Origin: Astrocystis sublimbata
Lineage: Eukaryota > Ascomycota > Sordariomycetes > Xylariales > Xylariaceae
Direction of reading: 5' to 3'
Assembly: GCA_022453515.1 (NCBI GenBank)
Contig: JAJNNY010000009.1
Coordinates: 620,001 to 684,000, forward strand
DNA: 64,000 nt
Part shown: in pieces, positions 32,729-44,464 of the stretch
How the letters are laid out: each line of letters begins with the position of its first letter
Position numbering within the stretch: position 1 is the first letter of the stretch
Notes under the pieces: model-generated
The model's database searches: none
What the model saw: the letters and a program-made list of their open reading frames with translations, nothing else
Told to the model about the DNA's origin: nothing
Translations under genes and position numbers: made by a program

Positions 32729-34325
32729 AGCTACAATTCTGGATGGGCGTGAGCGGCTGGCGTGTCGTGCTAGCACGTCGTCAAACCTTGGCGTAGCACG
32801 TACTTAATCTGCGATACTGAGGGCGAAGTAGATGCCATTCTCACGATATTATGCCAAGGCAGCTCTACGTTGGCTTGGATGTTATACTTGGGGAGAAAGA
32901 AAGTTTCACCGAAAACGCTTCTCAGACAGGGCGAAAGGTACAAACGGTGCCAGTGGAAGATCAAGTAGTGGCAGAGGCCTGTCATGAAGACTTACAATGT
33001 ACATATTAGTGGTGTTGATACCACCTGGTACAATAGCTATACTTACGCATGGAGATGCCTTCATCCATGCATGCACATACACTTATACCCGATTAATCCG
33101 GCTGTTTTCTTATTATTGACTGAATGCGAATACCACGAGATACGCCAAGAAACTTCAGTATATGGTTATGACGAGGACACATCATTCCTCAAATGACTCT
33201 TTGCTGTTTGAAGGTAGTATTGTTATCTCCCACCGTGTTATTCCGGCGTCATGTCTTACCAATCCATTGCACAGCAGAAGAGCGCAAGCGAATAATACTC
33301 AGGGTTCAAACACGTCAGCCAGGGCGGTGCTTGCAGGAGCGGGCCACAGATCTGCACAGACAGCCTCACCGCGCATGTCGCAGCAATTATCGCCGTCCAC
33401 GATAAGATGCGAGACCGAATCCGCCTGAGTCCTGGCCTAAAGAACCATCTCACGTTGAGTGCACTGAGTGGTGAGAACGCAACTCGCCCCCGTTGCCCGA
33501 TGTCATGTAGTTGAGGCGCGGTCGGTATCATCACGGCCAAAAGAATATAGGAACCGCTAGCACGCTACCTATACCACCTGGGCAGGTAGTCAGTGTTTGG
33601 GGGCTAGCTCACCTACATGTCCCGCCTGTAAGTGTACCTACGGTAGCGCTGAATACAGAGGAGTGATTTGAGATGACCTGCTACCCCAATTATAGACGGT
33701 GAATACGATATTGCCAATGCCCGCGAACTCGGGTTGGCGAGATCATAGGCTACGGTGACGTTGTCTATTAAACACAGCCGCTGTGGGAGGCAGTAGCTAG
33801 CTGTACGAAGGGGACCATTGGTTAGGCAGTTCAATGTGCCGAGGAAGACAGCGAGAGATGGCCCAAAGATCAACACATACGATTCGCGAAGATAGGTATC
33901 ACGATGTGCAGGTAGACTGGCAAACATAGATGCAGCAACAACCTTGAAGCACGCTGTATCCAGGCATATACTAGGAATAGCGATAGCTTCATCTCCGGCT
34001 AAACGTCTATACAGACCTCAGTGCGGGTAGGTCCTCTGCTCGGTTGCATGCTCGCCGGCTTTGCTCGAATGAATGAGCGGTCTAGAGGTGCGGTGCGTAA
34101 AAGGTCTAGGGCGCGAACGTACGATGCAACTCTGACTGCATCGTATTAGAGGGTATAGAGGTCCATGAGACTCCGAGGTTGCAACGTCATCTTCCCCATA
34201 CTCAACACCAAAAGAGATGGTGTTGACAAATATAGTTGGATGCGATACGTGGATTGGGGACTCTGGCCGGGAACCATGGCCGTAGGGCAGAAGGAATATG
34301 GAAGCTAACCTAAGCATTTTTGGGT
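32729..34325. other. Gene-poor gap, possible decayed sequence
   Basis: Minus-strand frames at 33613-33927 and 34018-34317 contain hydrophobic text but no motif, and neither splices convincingly. Possibly remnants; no feature claimed. Confidence 0.4.
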
Positions 34326-34333
34326 CTTGGGAA
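34326..34333. repeat. 8-bp target-site duplication, left copy
   Basis: CTTGGGAA directly before the left terminal repeat of the element; identical to 35042-35049. Confidence 0.9.
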
Positions 34334-35041
34334 CAGGGTTAGGACAAAAGTCACTGACTTTTGGTGACTTAGGCAGTTATTCAAAAGTTAGTCACTTAAG
34401 TCAGTGGGGCAGTAACTTAAGTTAATTTTTATTAACTTAGCATTAGTTAGTGAATAACTAAGTTAATTTTTTCTGACTTAAAAAGTGACTTAAATAAGTT
34501 AATCCACTTTTATTCCCTATTTTTATTTTATTTTAAAATTTTATTTTATTTTTATTTTTAGGATTAATGTTGCACTCGTCACACTCACGAAGAGACAGGG
34601 CTCCAGCTATATGTGATATATTGTACTAAGATCTACAGTTAAGGAAGTAAAAAGGAAGGGAAGGATCAGCCGTAAGGCAGATCCCACTAAATACAATAAG
34701 TGTGTGGGCTAGCCCCTCTATCGATAAGGTCACGTAACTGGCAGTGGCATGGCACTATCAAGGGCTGGCGGTCTGGCAAAGCACCTTACGGCATGGGATA
34801 GCCATGTCAAGGTCTGCAAAGGTGCATGCCGTAACTATTAAAAGTAAAAAAAAACTCTTAAAAATCAGGGGCCCTATAATTTTTTAACTTACTAATTAAC
34901 TTAAGTTAATCCATTAAATTACTATGAATTAACTAAAGTTAGGGGTTAAAAATCTGAATTAAGTTAGTTAAAGTCATAGATCTACTGAATTAACTTAAGT
35001 CAGGGCACTGAATTGACTTAAGTTACTTATTCCTAACCCTG
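34334..35041. mobile_element. hAT-type non-autonomous element (MITE), 708 bp
   Basis: The ends are perfect 11-bp inverted repeats: CAGGGTTAGGA at 34334-34344 and TCCTAACCCTG at 35031-35041. It is flanked by identical 8-bp direct repeats CTTGGGAA, the target-duplication length of hAT transposons. Both subterminal zones (about 34345-34505 and 34885-35030) are crowded with ACTTAAGT/TTAACTTA-type hexamers in both orientations, like the transposase-binding subterminal repeats of hAT elements. The centre is less A/T-rich and holds several CCGTAA/TTACGG copies. There is no long reading frame, so it depends on a transposase made elsewhere. Intact ends and duplication point to a recent insertion. Confidence 0.93.
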
Positions 35042-35049
35042 CTTGGGAA
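35042..35049. repeat. 8-bp target-site duplication, right copy
   Basis: CTTGGGAA directly after the right terminal repeat; identical to 34326-34333. Confidence 0.9.
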
Positions 35050-36590
35050 GTACTTTACAGCGCCTGGCCAGGGCTTCTGGCAGCGAGGTATAAGCTTAAA
35101 CCAAACATGATCCAGGCGGAAGGATCCGGACCTTAATTGCCCACGCATTGCCTTGATCCACTGAACCGCTCACACAGCAGCAATCCGACCCCAACCCCAG
35201 CAGCATCACTGCAGCATCTATTTTAAAACACTGACCAATCATGGTCCCAGACAGCTTGTTTTGTCGGTGCATTAACCTTAAACCTACACGTTTATGGGCT
35301 CGTACCTTAGGGTTTGAAAAAGAAAAAGGCACCTAAAGGCACCACCTACGCAAGTATCTAGGTACCTAAGCCTGGCATTGCGTCCGCTTTGAAACAACAA
35401 CCTCCGTCTACGTGTATTAGGTACAGTTGTTGACAGGCACATGAGCTTAGCGCCGTATGTACGGGTAGAACTCATCCAGAACTCGTCGTTTGTGTTGTTG
35501 TCAACTTGCCCGCACAAACATATGCGAGTGCACAGCCCCCCGCGAGCTTCTCTTCCGCAGACCGGCACTGTGGTCCCTTTCTCACGTCCCTCGCACGAAG
35601 CATCCAAAACAGGGCATGGCTCGCATGGAAGCATAATCGCTCGTTGCTCGCTGGCGTGCTACTTTGCTGCTTTGTCACGCTTGAGGCCCGTTCGAGGGTT
35701 GGACAGCTTTTATTAGAACACTGCTTGCAACCTCGAGTATCCACCAACTACCGAGGTACCTATAATAATTCCGTAGAGCAGTCTTGGAGTTGACTAAGAA
35801 CAGCTCGCAACATTCCAACCTAGGCGGAACCTATATGTACCTACCAATACCTACAGTGCTACCTAGGTAACCCAAGGTATCCCCGTACGGCTGGCTGCCC
35901 ACATGGGCATACAAAACAGATACCGGTGTACATCCCTGCGCAGCGCCCAGCGCCCAGCCCAAGACAGCCAGGCCAGATCCCCATCACTTAGTAGATGGTA
36001 GATGGGTAGATCGTGAAGCCCCACGTCCCCTCACTCTTCTTACTCGCTCCGACCCGAGTCCTACTCAGAAGTACCCAACTCTGCACACATCTCCATTGGG
36101 CTGGTCTGACCCTGTTGCGACGTGCCCCCTAAAGCCCTCGGCAGCGAACCTGGGTTGCGATAATTCATTATAGTTATCTACTTATCTGCATTGTCCAAGC
36201 CAGGTCGATCAATACTGGCCGCGCACCCCATTGCCAATTGTCATTGTCATTGTCCTTGTCATTGTCCCTGGCGACAAGTGACCAGTCGCAGTTGTCCCGG
36301 CATCCCAGCTGCTGTGGAGAGAGAGGGGGGAGCGAGAGAGAGAGAGAAGGAGAAGGAGGAACGTGTCTCACGATTGGGAGATCCCACCCCAGCGCCCTTT
36401 GTTGGTTGGTTCCAAGGTTGGGTATTGGGTGCGACGCTATAGTCGTCCGACCTGCCTGGGCACAGCCCCCCTTCACACCTCGCTGCCGCGCTGCGCCACC
36501 TAGCCAGGCAGACTTTCTTGTCAACCTTGCGCGCACACGACACCGACACCGCGACCATTTCTAAAGACAGAAACACACTTGACGTTGCCG
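35050..36590. other. Intergenic, promoter and leader of CRZ1
   Basis: Contains several TACCTAGGTA-type motifs (35355, 35758, 35861), ATTGTC-type repeats at 36239-36270 and a GA-rich tract at 36318-36360, likely part of a long regulatory or 5'-leader zone. No gene seen. Confidence 0.5.
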
Positions 36591-38814
36591 ATGGATCAAC
36601 AGCCTGCCCAGCCCGTGACGCCGGCGCGCGGCCGGTCGCCGTCCGCGGGGCACCACCACCATTCTCAACAACCTCCGCAGCCTCATATAAGGAATACGCA
36701 ATCGCCTTCGCCTCATCCCCATCCCCATCCCCCTCCCCATCCATCCCAAGACGTCTCGATCGGCCTCGGTATTGGATTCGACCCCTCGCAGCCACCCAGC
36801 GCTCCGTTCATGCCAGACAACTATCAGAACTTCGGCGCCAGCGACAACACTTTCCTCGGCGCATCGCAGCTCCAGACCTTCCCCCAGCAAGGTCCGGCCG
36901 ACGCAGTACCCTTCGATCCGAGCCAGCCCGGCTTCTCGCCAGCCCTCCTGTCGTCGGATTTCACCACCAACAACGACTTTTGCTTGTTCCCGCCAGCCTC
37001 TCAAGGCGATCAGTTTGGTGCCACACAATTGTTCAGCGACGCATCGCAGCATACATCCTCGGCCCTCAATGCGAACGATCTCGGAAACATGACCTCGCCG
37101 CAGACACACCACTCCCCCACCCCGCCTCACCTCTTGAAGATGGAGCCAGGCTCAGCGCACCATTCGCCGTCCTTCAACCAGCATCAATTCTCTTCTCCGC
37201 CGAGTCATCATTCTAGGCATGCTTCACTGGGGCCCGAAGCCGCCCTCCTCCCCGGCCAGGTCGATTGGACCCAAGCCCAGTTTCAAGGACATCGCAGAGC
37301 ACCCTCCGACTACTCCGACGTATCTTCGAATGCGGCATCGCCAAGCCTGACAGCCCATGACGGCTTCGAGCTCGAACATGGCCACTCGCCCATGCAGCGT
37401 CCCCAGGACCCCTTCGATGGTGTCATGGGATTAAACAACTTCAGCATTTCAGACCCCAATCGCAACAGTCGCAGTCCATCACACAGTCCCCAGCCGTCCC
37501 CACGGATAATGCCTCAGATGTCCGACCATGGCCAACTCAACCAGCCCATGATGCTGAATCCGGGATATCCAAATGGCGGGGCTGTTGGCTACCCTCTATC
37601 CGAGGAGTTCCCGCAATTGCCACAGGACATGACCATGGACCAGATGCACCAGGGCATGGCGCCACCCTCGATCAATATCGATTTTGCCCCCCCTAACGTG
37701 AAGCAAAATGTCTTCGACGCTCCAAAACCACCCATGGATGAAAGCTCTCTGACACCCCCAGATAGAGGTAAGATCCGCCTGCAGGTTTGCGCATTGAATG
37801 AATAGCTCACCTGATGGTTCTATAGGGCGGCCCAAGTCACGGCCACGTGCCGCTACTGATTCGATGTACAGCGGTGGTGCTGGTAACTCACGGCCCCAAA
37901 CGCCAGGGGGCCTCTCAACGCATCTAGGTGTTGATGGCGTCAACCGTAGCCGATCAGGTTCTGAGTCGTCTTCCAGATCGCTTTCTCCTCTAGCCCCCGG
38001 CATCAGGTCCGGTAGCGCCAACGCAACTTCTCGGAGGCTGTCGATGGGGTCGGTGCCAAACAACGTGATTGCGCTTCGACTTGCAGATCCGGAATATCAG
38101 GCTAATCAGGGTGACGGGGGCACCAAGAGAGTCCAGAAACACCCCGCGACGTTCCAATGCACACTCTGCCCCAAGAGGTTCACCCGAGCCTACAATCTTC
38201 GCTCACATCTACGCACCCATACCGACGAACGGCCTTTCGTATGCACAGTCTGTGGCAAAGCCTTCGCTCGTCAGCATGACAGGAAACGTCACGAAGGGCT
38301 ACACACAGGCGAGAAGAAATTTGTTTGCAAAGGTGAACTCAAGGCTGGCGGCCAATGGGGCTGCGGCAGGAGATTTGCCCGCGCTGACGCCCTAGGTCGC
38401 CATTTCCGCTCTGAAGCAGGTCGGATATGCATCAAGCCCTTGCTGGATGAGGAAATGATAGAACGGCAGCGTATCTGGCAGGAACAGCACATGCAAATGG
38501 CGGCGGCACAGAACATGGCCCAGCAACAAGCCATGATGGACCCTGGCGTCTTTCCAAGCATGGATCCTACCACATACGGGCTACCGGCTGCACTACTGGC
38601 GCAATATCCTGCGCTAGCCCAGATGAACTGGGGCCCGAATGACATGGGTAATGTAGAAGACGATATCAGCGGCCGCTCAAGTTTCGACGCATCTGATTAC
38701 GATGATGGCGACGAGACGGGATATGTGAGCGGGCCTGGTACAGGATTTGGCGAAGGCGGCAGCCAGCAAAACTTTGGAGACATGGGATATGCTAGCGACT
38801 ACGGTGGGCGTTAA
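36591..38814 (+). CDS. CRZ1: C2H2 transcription factor CRZ1 (calcineurin-responsive)
   Basis: Exons 36591-37767 and 37826-38814 join to 721 aa. The start ATG is at 36591. Residues 1 to about 480 are Pro/Ser/His/Gln-rich and disordered, with [10 protein letters not shown] near 45. PSINID at residues 359-364 matches the PxIxI(T/D) calcineurin docking pattern. Zinc fingers follow: [20 protein letters not shown] (about 501), [20 protein letters not shown] (about 530), then an atypical third finger with [20 protein letters not shown] and [10 protein letters not shown] (C-x10-C, His/Cys). This set is the CRZ1 signature. The protein is dephosphorylated by calcineurin when Ca2+ rises, then enters the nucleus. 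A Gln/Met-rich and acidic tail follows the fingers. Confidence 0.93.
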
Positions 38815-39712
38815 TTTGCGTCTTCATGTTTCCGTCTCCTACCCCACCGTGTTCGGACTACGATCGGTATATGGGCGTTGGGCTTCAGCATGTTGGTGTA
38901 TAATCCGACCGGTCGTTGGCATGCGCATCAACTTGAAAGTATCTACTGTGCATTTTTCTTGCTGGCCCCGGGCACTCACGAATATTCTTCTTATTCACGA
39001 TTATGTTTATGTTTAGATGGCAAGTTAGATACCACTTTTGGAGTTACAAGCTAGATCACTACTGTACTCTCTCAGTACTAATATTTATGATTAACATACC
39101 ATGCCACAAGGCAGATACTGATGTGCTTGAGCATGAACGACGGTGTTTTTGGCTGGCCATAGTGAAAGGGTTGAACAGGGTGACAAGGTGTATGTGGATT
39201 GATTACTTATTCATGGTTACCCCGCCTGCTGGGTTTAAGACGTGATAACCCCATTGGTACTCACTCGTCAAGGATCCCAGAAGTCGCGGAATATGACGAA
39301 GTCGCTTCAGATTCATAATCACCATCTGCTCTCAGGGATCCATAAGTCCGATTGTCTTCATACGGATGGTTTGTCATCGCCGCACATCAGCCTTATTTGG
39401 TTGGCTAATTGTCTCAGGCCAAGTGAGCGGAGTCGTGAATGATCTTGCAACATACGGTTGTGCCGCGGGGGCGGGGTGCCCATCATAATGTAGCACTGCA
39501 TTTGTAATGCATTGGCGGCTGGATGCCATCGTATGGTGAATAAATACCTACTCAGTGTTTCTTTGGGGCTCGTTATTAATTTAATCAAGTCAACCCAGCC
39601 AGCCACTCATACTCATTTCACAAGTACGTACCTCGGTCGACCAAAATCGGTACATCAGTCCTAGAACTATAAGCTAATATCAACATATTGTATAGATTCA
39701 CAGAGCACGAGA
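38815..39712. other. Intergenic, no gene seen
   Basis: Holds the CRZ1 3' region and the promoter of the reductase. Only short chance frames. Confidence 0.5.
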
Positions 39713-41043
39713 ATGTCTACCACAACGAAAGCCGTTGTCATTGTCGAGAAGGGCAAGGTGGAGATCAAGGAGCTGCCCCTCCCAAAACTCAAGGACGGGT
39801 ATCTACTCGTGAAAGTCCGCTGCGCCGCCATCAATCCCACGGACTGGAAAAGCATCGACAACTCCCCGTCGGACCGCTCCGGTGCCCGCTCCGGGTGTGA
39901 TTATGCTGGAGAAGTCGTCGAGGTCGGCCAGGGCGTGACGAAAGATTGGAAGAAAGGCGACAGGATTGCCGGTTTCGCTTTTGGCGGGTAATACACCTCA
40001 GATTTCTTTGCCTCTACATATTTGGTGAACAGGGATATGCTCGGCCGCCGAATGAAATAGAAAGAATGCTGACTTACAGCATCGCAGAAACGCAAAAGCT
40101 CCGTACGTAGCCACCGGAGTATTGGTCCCCTCCCCGGGCCACACTCTTCTTACTTTATACGGCAATTACTGACTCCAGTGGTTGCAGCGACAATGGCGCG
40201 TTCGGTGAGTATGCGGCCGCGAAAGAGCATCTGCAATTGAAGGTTCCCGAGAATGTGAGCGACGAAGAAGCAGCGACACTTGGTGTTTCGGTCACTACAG
40301 TGGTATGTAACCCCCCTCCCCTAAATCTGAAGCAGGACAAGAACAGAAACGCTCACCCTCCTTGTCACCACCACCAGGGCCAAGGTCTGTACAAGACTCT
40401 AAAGCTACCATTTCCCAATGAGCCTACCAAGACCCCCTTCCCCGTTCTTATATACGGCGGCAGCACGGCAACCGGGATCTACGCCATCAAATACGCAAAG
40501 GCTTCGGGGCTGACAGTGATCGCGACGGCTTCGCCGCACAACTTCGAGCTCCTCAAACAGTTCGGTGCCGATCACGTCTTCGATTACAAGTCGCCGACAG
40601 CGGCGGCCGACATCCGAGCACTGACGGAGAATAAGCTGAAGTACGCGTGGGACTGCACGGGCTTCGGCGCGGCCATCAGCGCAGCAGCCCTCAGCGACAA
40701 CGAAGATGGCGGTAAGCCCAAGTACGCCACCATCATCCCTGTCGAGCGCAAGGTGTTCGACGAGATCAACCCCGTCGTCGACGGCCCCCACTTCACGCTG
40801 GGCTACGACGCGTTCGGAGAAGAATATGATCGCTTCGGTACCCTGTACAAACCCGACCTGGAGGAAGTCCGTTTCGCCAGCGAGTTCTGGGATATCTCGC
40901 GAGACTTGCTGGCGAGCGGGAAGTTGACGCCCCTCAAGCCTGAGGTCAATCGCCTTGGAAGCGGACTCGAGGGTATCATACACGGTCTCGATGAGCTCAG
41001 AAACGACCGGGTTAGTGGTACTAAGCTGGTATACACTCTATAG
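39713..41043 (+). CDS. MDR-family zinc-binding-type dehydrogenase / enoyl reductase (ToxD-like)
   Basis: Exons 39713-39987, 40188-40302 and 40378-41043 join to 351 aa. The GroES-like part has LLVKVRCAAINPTDWKSID, GCDYAGEVVEVG and the splice-restored FAFGGDNGAFGEYAAAKEHL. The nucleotide-binding part has VLIYGGSTATGIYAIKYAKA, followed by GADHVFDYKSP. The catalytic-zinc ligands of classical alcohol dehydrogenases are absent; the pattern fits trans-acting enoyl reductase or quinone-reductase-like members, which use NADPH. Members sometimes serve polyketide synthases, but no synthase is present here, so a general reductase role is just as likely. Confidence 0.88.
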
Positions 41044-41399
41044 AGCTGCAAGATTATCTCAGGTCTGGGAGGACCAAGTTGCGGCTAGATCTCTTATTCA
41101 CCCTTCTAGCATCTTAGAGAGAGTATTAGAACATGGGCTCAACGAATAGCCATCGCATACAATTGAGAATTTAGATTTGATTATCATTAATCTGAGTGAG
41201 TGCAACCCATCAAGTTCGTCTGTAATGTATGTAATATGTACACTTGCAATTTGTAGACCAAGCCGCGCGGAAGAATGCTGCGCTTCACTACAATGAAGCT
41301 CGACCTTATTTTCCCGGCCACTTCATCATAGTCTTATGCTTTTCGTGCAACCCACGTAATCGTCCAACACAACAGCCTTCAAAAACAAACATTATGGAC
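41044..41399. other. Intergenic between convergent genes
   Basis: Shared 3' space of the reductase and the minus-strand membrane protein. Nothing else seen. Confidence 0.5.
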
Positions 41400-41951
41400 C
41401 TAATCGCGCTGTCTCGCCTTTTCGGAAAGCGCCCGGTGATTCTGGTTATCGGGCGGATTGTCCACCCTCTTCGGCTTATGCAGCCGTCCGAACTCTGGCT
41501 TGTACGTCTCTGGGTCTATGTGCTCGGGGTGTGCGTATTTGGCCTGGTCTGGCTCGTTCTCCTTGCGCTGGCGCGACCTCCCCGCCGGGTCGAGATCGGG
41601 TGGCGTCAATGCGGATGACTGGGCTGAGACTTGCGGTTGGGATACGGGCTTGCTGCTACGCCCCGGGATCATGAAGTATGCTAGTGCTGGGACGGCTACG
41701 AGAGCGGCGATTATGCTGTGTTTGTGTTGTGTGAGCTTGAGACGGCGATGATGCGGATTGGTGGATAAGTGAGGGAGAGAGCCATGGTGGTGATGGTGGT
41801 TGATGGACGGGGTGACTATTACTGACGTTGGTCTGTTACGCATGCCTTCTGGTAATGTAGGTCGTGCAGTGGCATAAGTTCGTCTCGTGCCAGACACCAT
41901 CGCGTTGCGGAGTGCGCCGCGGGCAGAGTGTATGACTGATGGCGAGGACAT
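41400..41951 (-). CDS. Probable mitochondrial single-span protein, 183 aa, unknown
   Basis: Single exon. The N-terminal 40 residues are Arg/Ser/Ala-rich without acids (ARGALRNAMVSGTRRTYATA), like a mitochondrial targeting sequence with a possible cleavage near RTYAT. A His-rich stretch follows (NHHHHHG, about 51), then one hydrophobic span (SIIAALVAVPALAYFMI, about 79-95) and a charged, Pro-rich soluble tail with RSRQRKENEPDQAKYAHPEH. This fits an inner-membrane protein with a hydrophilic tail. No family recognised; the order presequence, span and charged tail supports a real gene. Confidence 0.65.
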   Translation of the reverse strand: MSSPSVIHSARGALRNAMVSGTRRTYATARPTLPEGMRNRPTSVIVTPSINHHHHHGSLPHLSTNPHHRRLKLTQHKHSIIAALVAVPALAYFMIPGRSSKPVSQPQVSAQSSALTPPDLDPAGRSRQRKENEPDQAKYAHPEHIDPETYKPEFGRLHKPKRVDNPPDNQNHRALSEKARQRD

Positions 41952-42721
41952 TTTGGTAGATTATGACCGAGTTATTCGTAGTCTTTAACTAATATTGATA
42001 TATACTTTGATATGTTCGCGAGATACTGAGGTTTGAAACAATCTATGTATCGAGTGGGTGCGCAGCTCCGATTCAAATAACATATATTGCAAACTACAAG
42101 AGGACTCAGCTGGCGCTATGAGCTACATATCTATGACGCTTCATGTGTCAGAGCCATTCCTTGCATCGTTGAGCAAATCTATACCACGAAATCCATGCTC
42201 GCATGCTATAAGATTTCGAACCAGAGGGGGAGGCTCGCTGATCGGATTCGGACAATTGCATCAGTTCAATAATTCCTTTGTGAAGACAAGCCGACATGAA
42301 GCTAACAGAGTCGATGACGATATCACTCGGTTTGGGTGATATAATCTGTATTTTGTGGGTAATTAGGAAATATATGGAGTCTCCCATATCGTAACAACAC
42401 GACACCCGAATAATTCTGGCATCTCTCCTCTGTAATAATAAATATATTGGTTTCAATGGGCAAGGGTATTAATCATTCTCATCTTTCGTTTGTAGCGAGG
42501 AGAATGCCTCCAAATAGCGAGCACTAAACTGACTCGAAACATAGCGTGTTATACAATATGGCTTGTTGGCAAAGCCGAGGTTGTCGATGCCACACAGCTC
42601 TCAAAACACCCGCGCCGCTCATCCGATTCGTCGTCGTCATTATGTTTCTTGGACATAACATATATGTAAAGAGTTGAGTGAAACTACAGAAACTTATCAC
42701 AGCAAGTCGACGCCTACAGAT
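41952..42721. other. Intergenic, no gene seen
   Basis: A/T-rich; short frames only. Promoter side of the 41.4-42.0 kb minus gene and 3' side of the next. Confidence 0.5.
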
Positions 42722-43603
42722 TCATGTAGACATGATAGTCGACTCCAATATTCGATATTCGTCATGCTCCGTGATGGTCGCGTAGATGATGGACCTGCAG
42801 ATATGCTTGCAAAGCTCGCGATTAGCATCCCGCCTGAAAAACTGTGAGACAATCAAGATGAGCGGCATCTCGATCTCGCACTCGCAAAGGATTTCCCAGG
42901 TCGATTCCGTCTCGGTGTCGGTCTCGTCCTGCGCATCCCAGTTGCTTATCCCCTTCTCGCGGGTGGCGGCTCCGCCTCGGCCTGAGTCGTCCCTGCGTTC
43001 GCTGCTCTCATCTTCGTCTTCGTTCGCCCTTCCAGTCTCGCTATTGGATAAAATGGAACCCTTCTCCGTATCCCCGTCCCAACAATCGTTGTCCTCGTTG
43101 TGTGCTCGCTCCCGCGATGGAATGGCGCAGGGAAGCCCGGTTTCACGTTCGACAACCGTGAATGTGCCCCTAGTTACAACGCCACCCGACACGCGCTGCC
43201 GAAACCGGATGCCGCCCTCGGTCTTGCAACCTATGGCGAGATAGCGCTTGAGGCGGGAGAAATATGGCACCACAAACGGCACCCAGTACACATCCTCCCA
43301 GACGTCGCTGATCCACCACTTGGACCTTTCGGTGCCGGTAGCGTCGGCGGACGCGGGACTCAGATCCCGGCACTCGTGCTGGAAGAAGGGATCTCCTTTG
43401 ATCACGGCGAAGTCTTTGCAGCTTATTGGGCCGGCTTTGGGGCGGTAGCTGATCACATAGTGGTGATTATCCAGCAGCGGCTCGAAAGTCTGCAATGTCG
43501 CTACGACGTGCGCCGGGGATATCGGGGACGGCACGGGGACGCGGACGCTGATACTCTCTCTCGGCATCTTGACCCTATAACGAGTGTCTCGCTGGATCGC
43601 CAT
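42722..43603 (-). CDS. Protein with DUF7053-like features, 293 aa
   Basis: Single exon, start taken at Met on 43603 (MAIQRDTRYRVKMPRE); the next Met, 13 residues on, is also possible. The text ESISVRVPVPSPISPAHVVA, LQTFEPLLDNHHYVISYRP, WWISDVWEDVYWVPFVVPYF and VVTRGTFTVVERETG alternates like a beta-rich START/DUF7053-type fold of fungal proteins. An acidic, disordered insert of about 80 residues (NEDNDCWDGDTEKG to DETDTETES) separates these from a last strand-helix unit, WEILCECEIEMPLILIVSQF. The family call is by eye and uncertain. No signal peptide. Confidence 0.62.
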   Translation of the reverse strand: MAIQRDTRYRVKMPRESISVRVPVPSPISPAHVVATLQTFEPLLDNHHYVISYRPKAGPISCKDFAVIKGDPFFQHECRDLSPASADATGTERSKWWISDVWEDVYWVPFVVPYFSRLKRYLAIGCKTEGGIRFRQRVSGGVVTRGTFTVVERETGLPCAIPSRERAHNEDNDCWDGDTEKGSILSNSETGRANEDEDESSERRDDSGRGGAATREKGISNWDAQDETDTETESTWEILCECEIEMPLILIVSQFFRRDANRELCKHICRSIIYATITEHDEYRILESTIMST

Positions 43604-44444
43604 GGACAATCCCAATTTGGTAACAACCTCTCTTTTCGTAGTTCCGCATCAGTCCTTATAACGATCGGTATGTCGGTTCTTCATTGGCGCTTGTCTGCCT
43701 GATTTATGAGCGGTATTTTTGCTCTCGTCCACGTTTCGGCTTAGACGCACGCACATACGTACATGCCAATGCTTGGCCACGTATTCCGCGGGACTGGTGC
43801 ATCTATGTATGCGACACAACAACGAAGATCATGATTGTGAAAAAGATCATGACCATGGAGCGATCGAGGGCTCTTCCAGCTTCCAGAAGGTTGAAGATGG
43901 ACGTTTAAATGACTCCCTTCGCCATCGGCTGAGCTGATTATTGGGCTAGCTTCGGATCCTAGCCAATTGACGCCCTGCTGACGCTGAGCAACACGACGGT
44001 TTCGTGTGACTCAGCATAGGTCACTTACCTTACACTTACGGCATGCTTAATGCAATTAAATGGCGCGGACGTAGATCGCCTGGTGATTTGACGGGCCATG
44101 TTTGCCCATGGCTCTGGAGCCCCGCATTCTCTTGATGGTTGTTTCGTCGATGACACCCCTCAAATGTGTGGGCGATGTTTGCGCTTTTTAGATTTCAAAG
44201 GTTTCAGCGTCATCATCAACAGCGCGCAATTACTGTATTCGTTCCTAGTGTATATGTAGAGAACAGGTGCCTCCATGGATTATTCACTCATTACTTCTAC
44301 TGTCGGCAACAAGCAACAACTTTGTGTGCTGTTCTCGAGATCTCGTGTATGTGAGATGGGTTGGAGCCAGCAACGTCTCATCCATGCACATCATCACGAT
44401 TCCGGTGTTCGCATAGGGTAATGACAGCGTAAAAGTTTGGCTTT

Positions 44445-44464
44445 CCCCCCCCCCCCTTTTTTTT
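44445..44464. repeat. C12T8 homopolymer tract
   Basis: Twelve C followed directly by eight T; a likely slippage site and sequencing-length risk. Confidence 0.85.

Noticed and set aside
33613..34317. Two minus-strand frames with signal-like and hydrophobic text
   Set aside because: No motif, no splice join that keeps both, no start context; could be remnants but not supportable.
36259..36795. 178-codon minus-strand frame upstream of CRZ1
   Set aside because: Composition reflects GA repeats and His/Pro codons on the other strand; no motif.
41244..41618. 124-codon plus-strand frame with hydrophobic end
   Set aside because: Antisense overlap with the 183-aa minus-strand protein, which has a more coherent layout.
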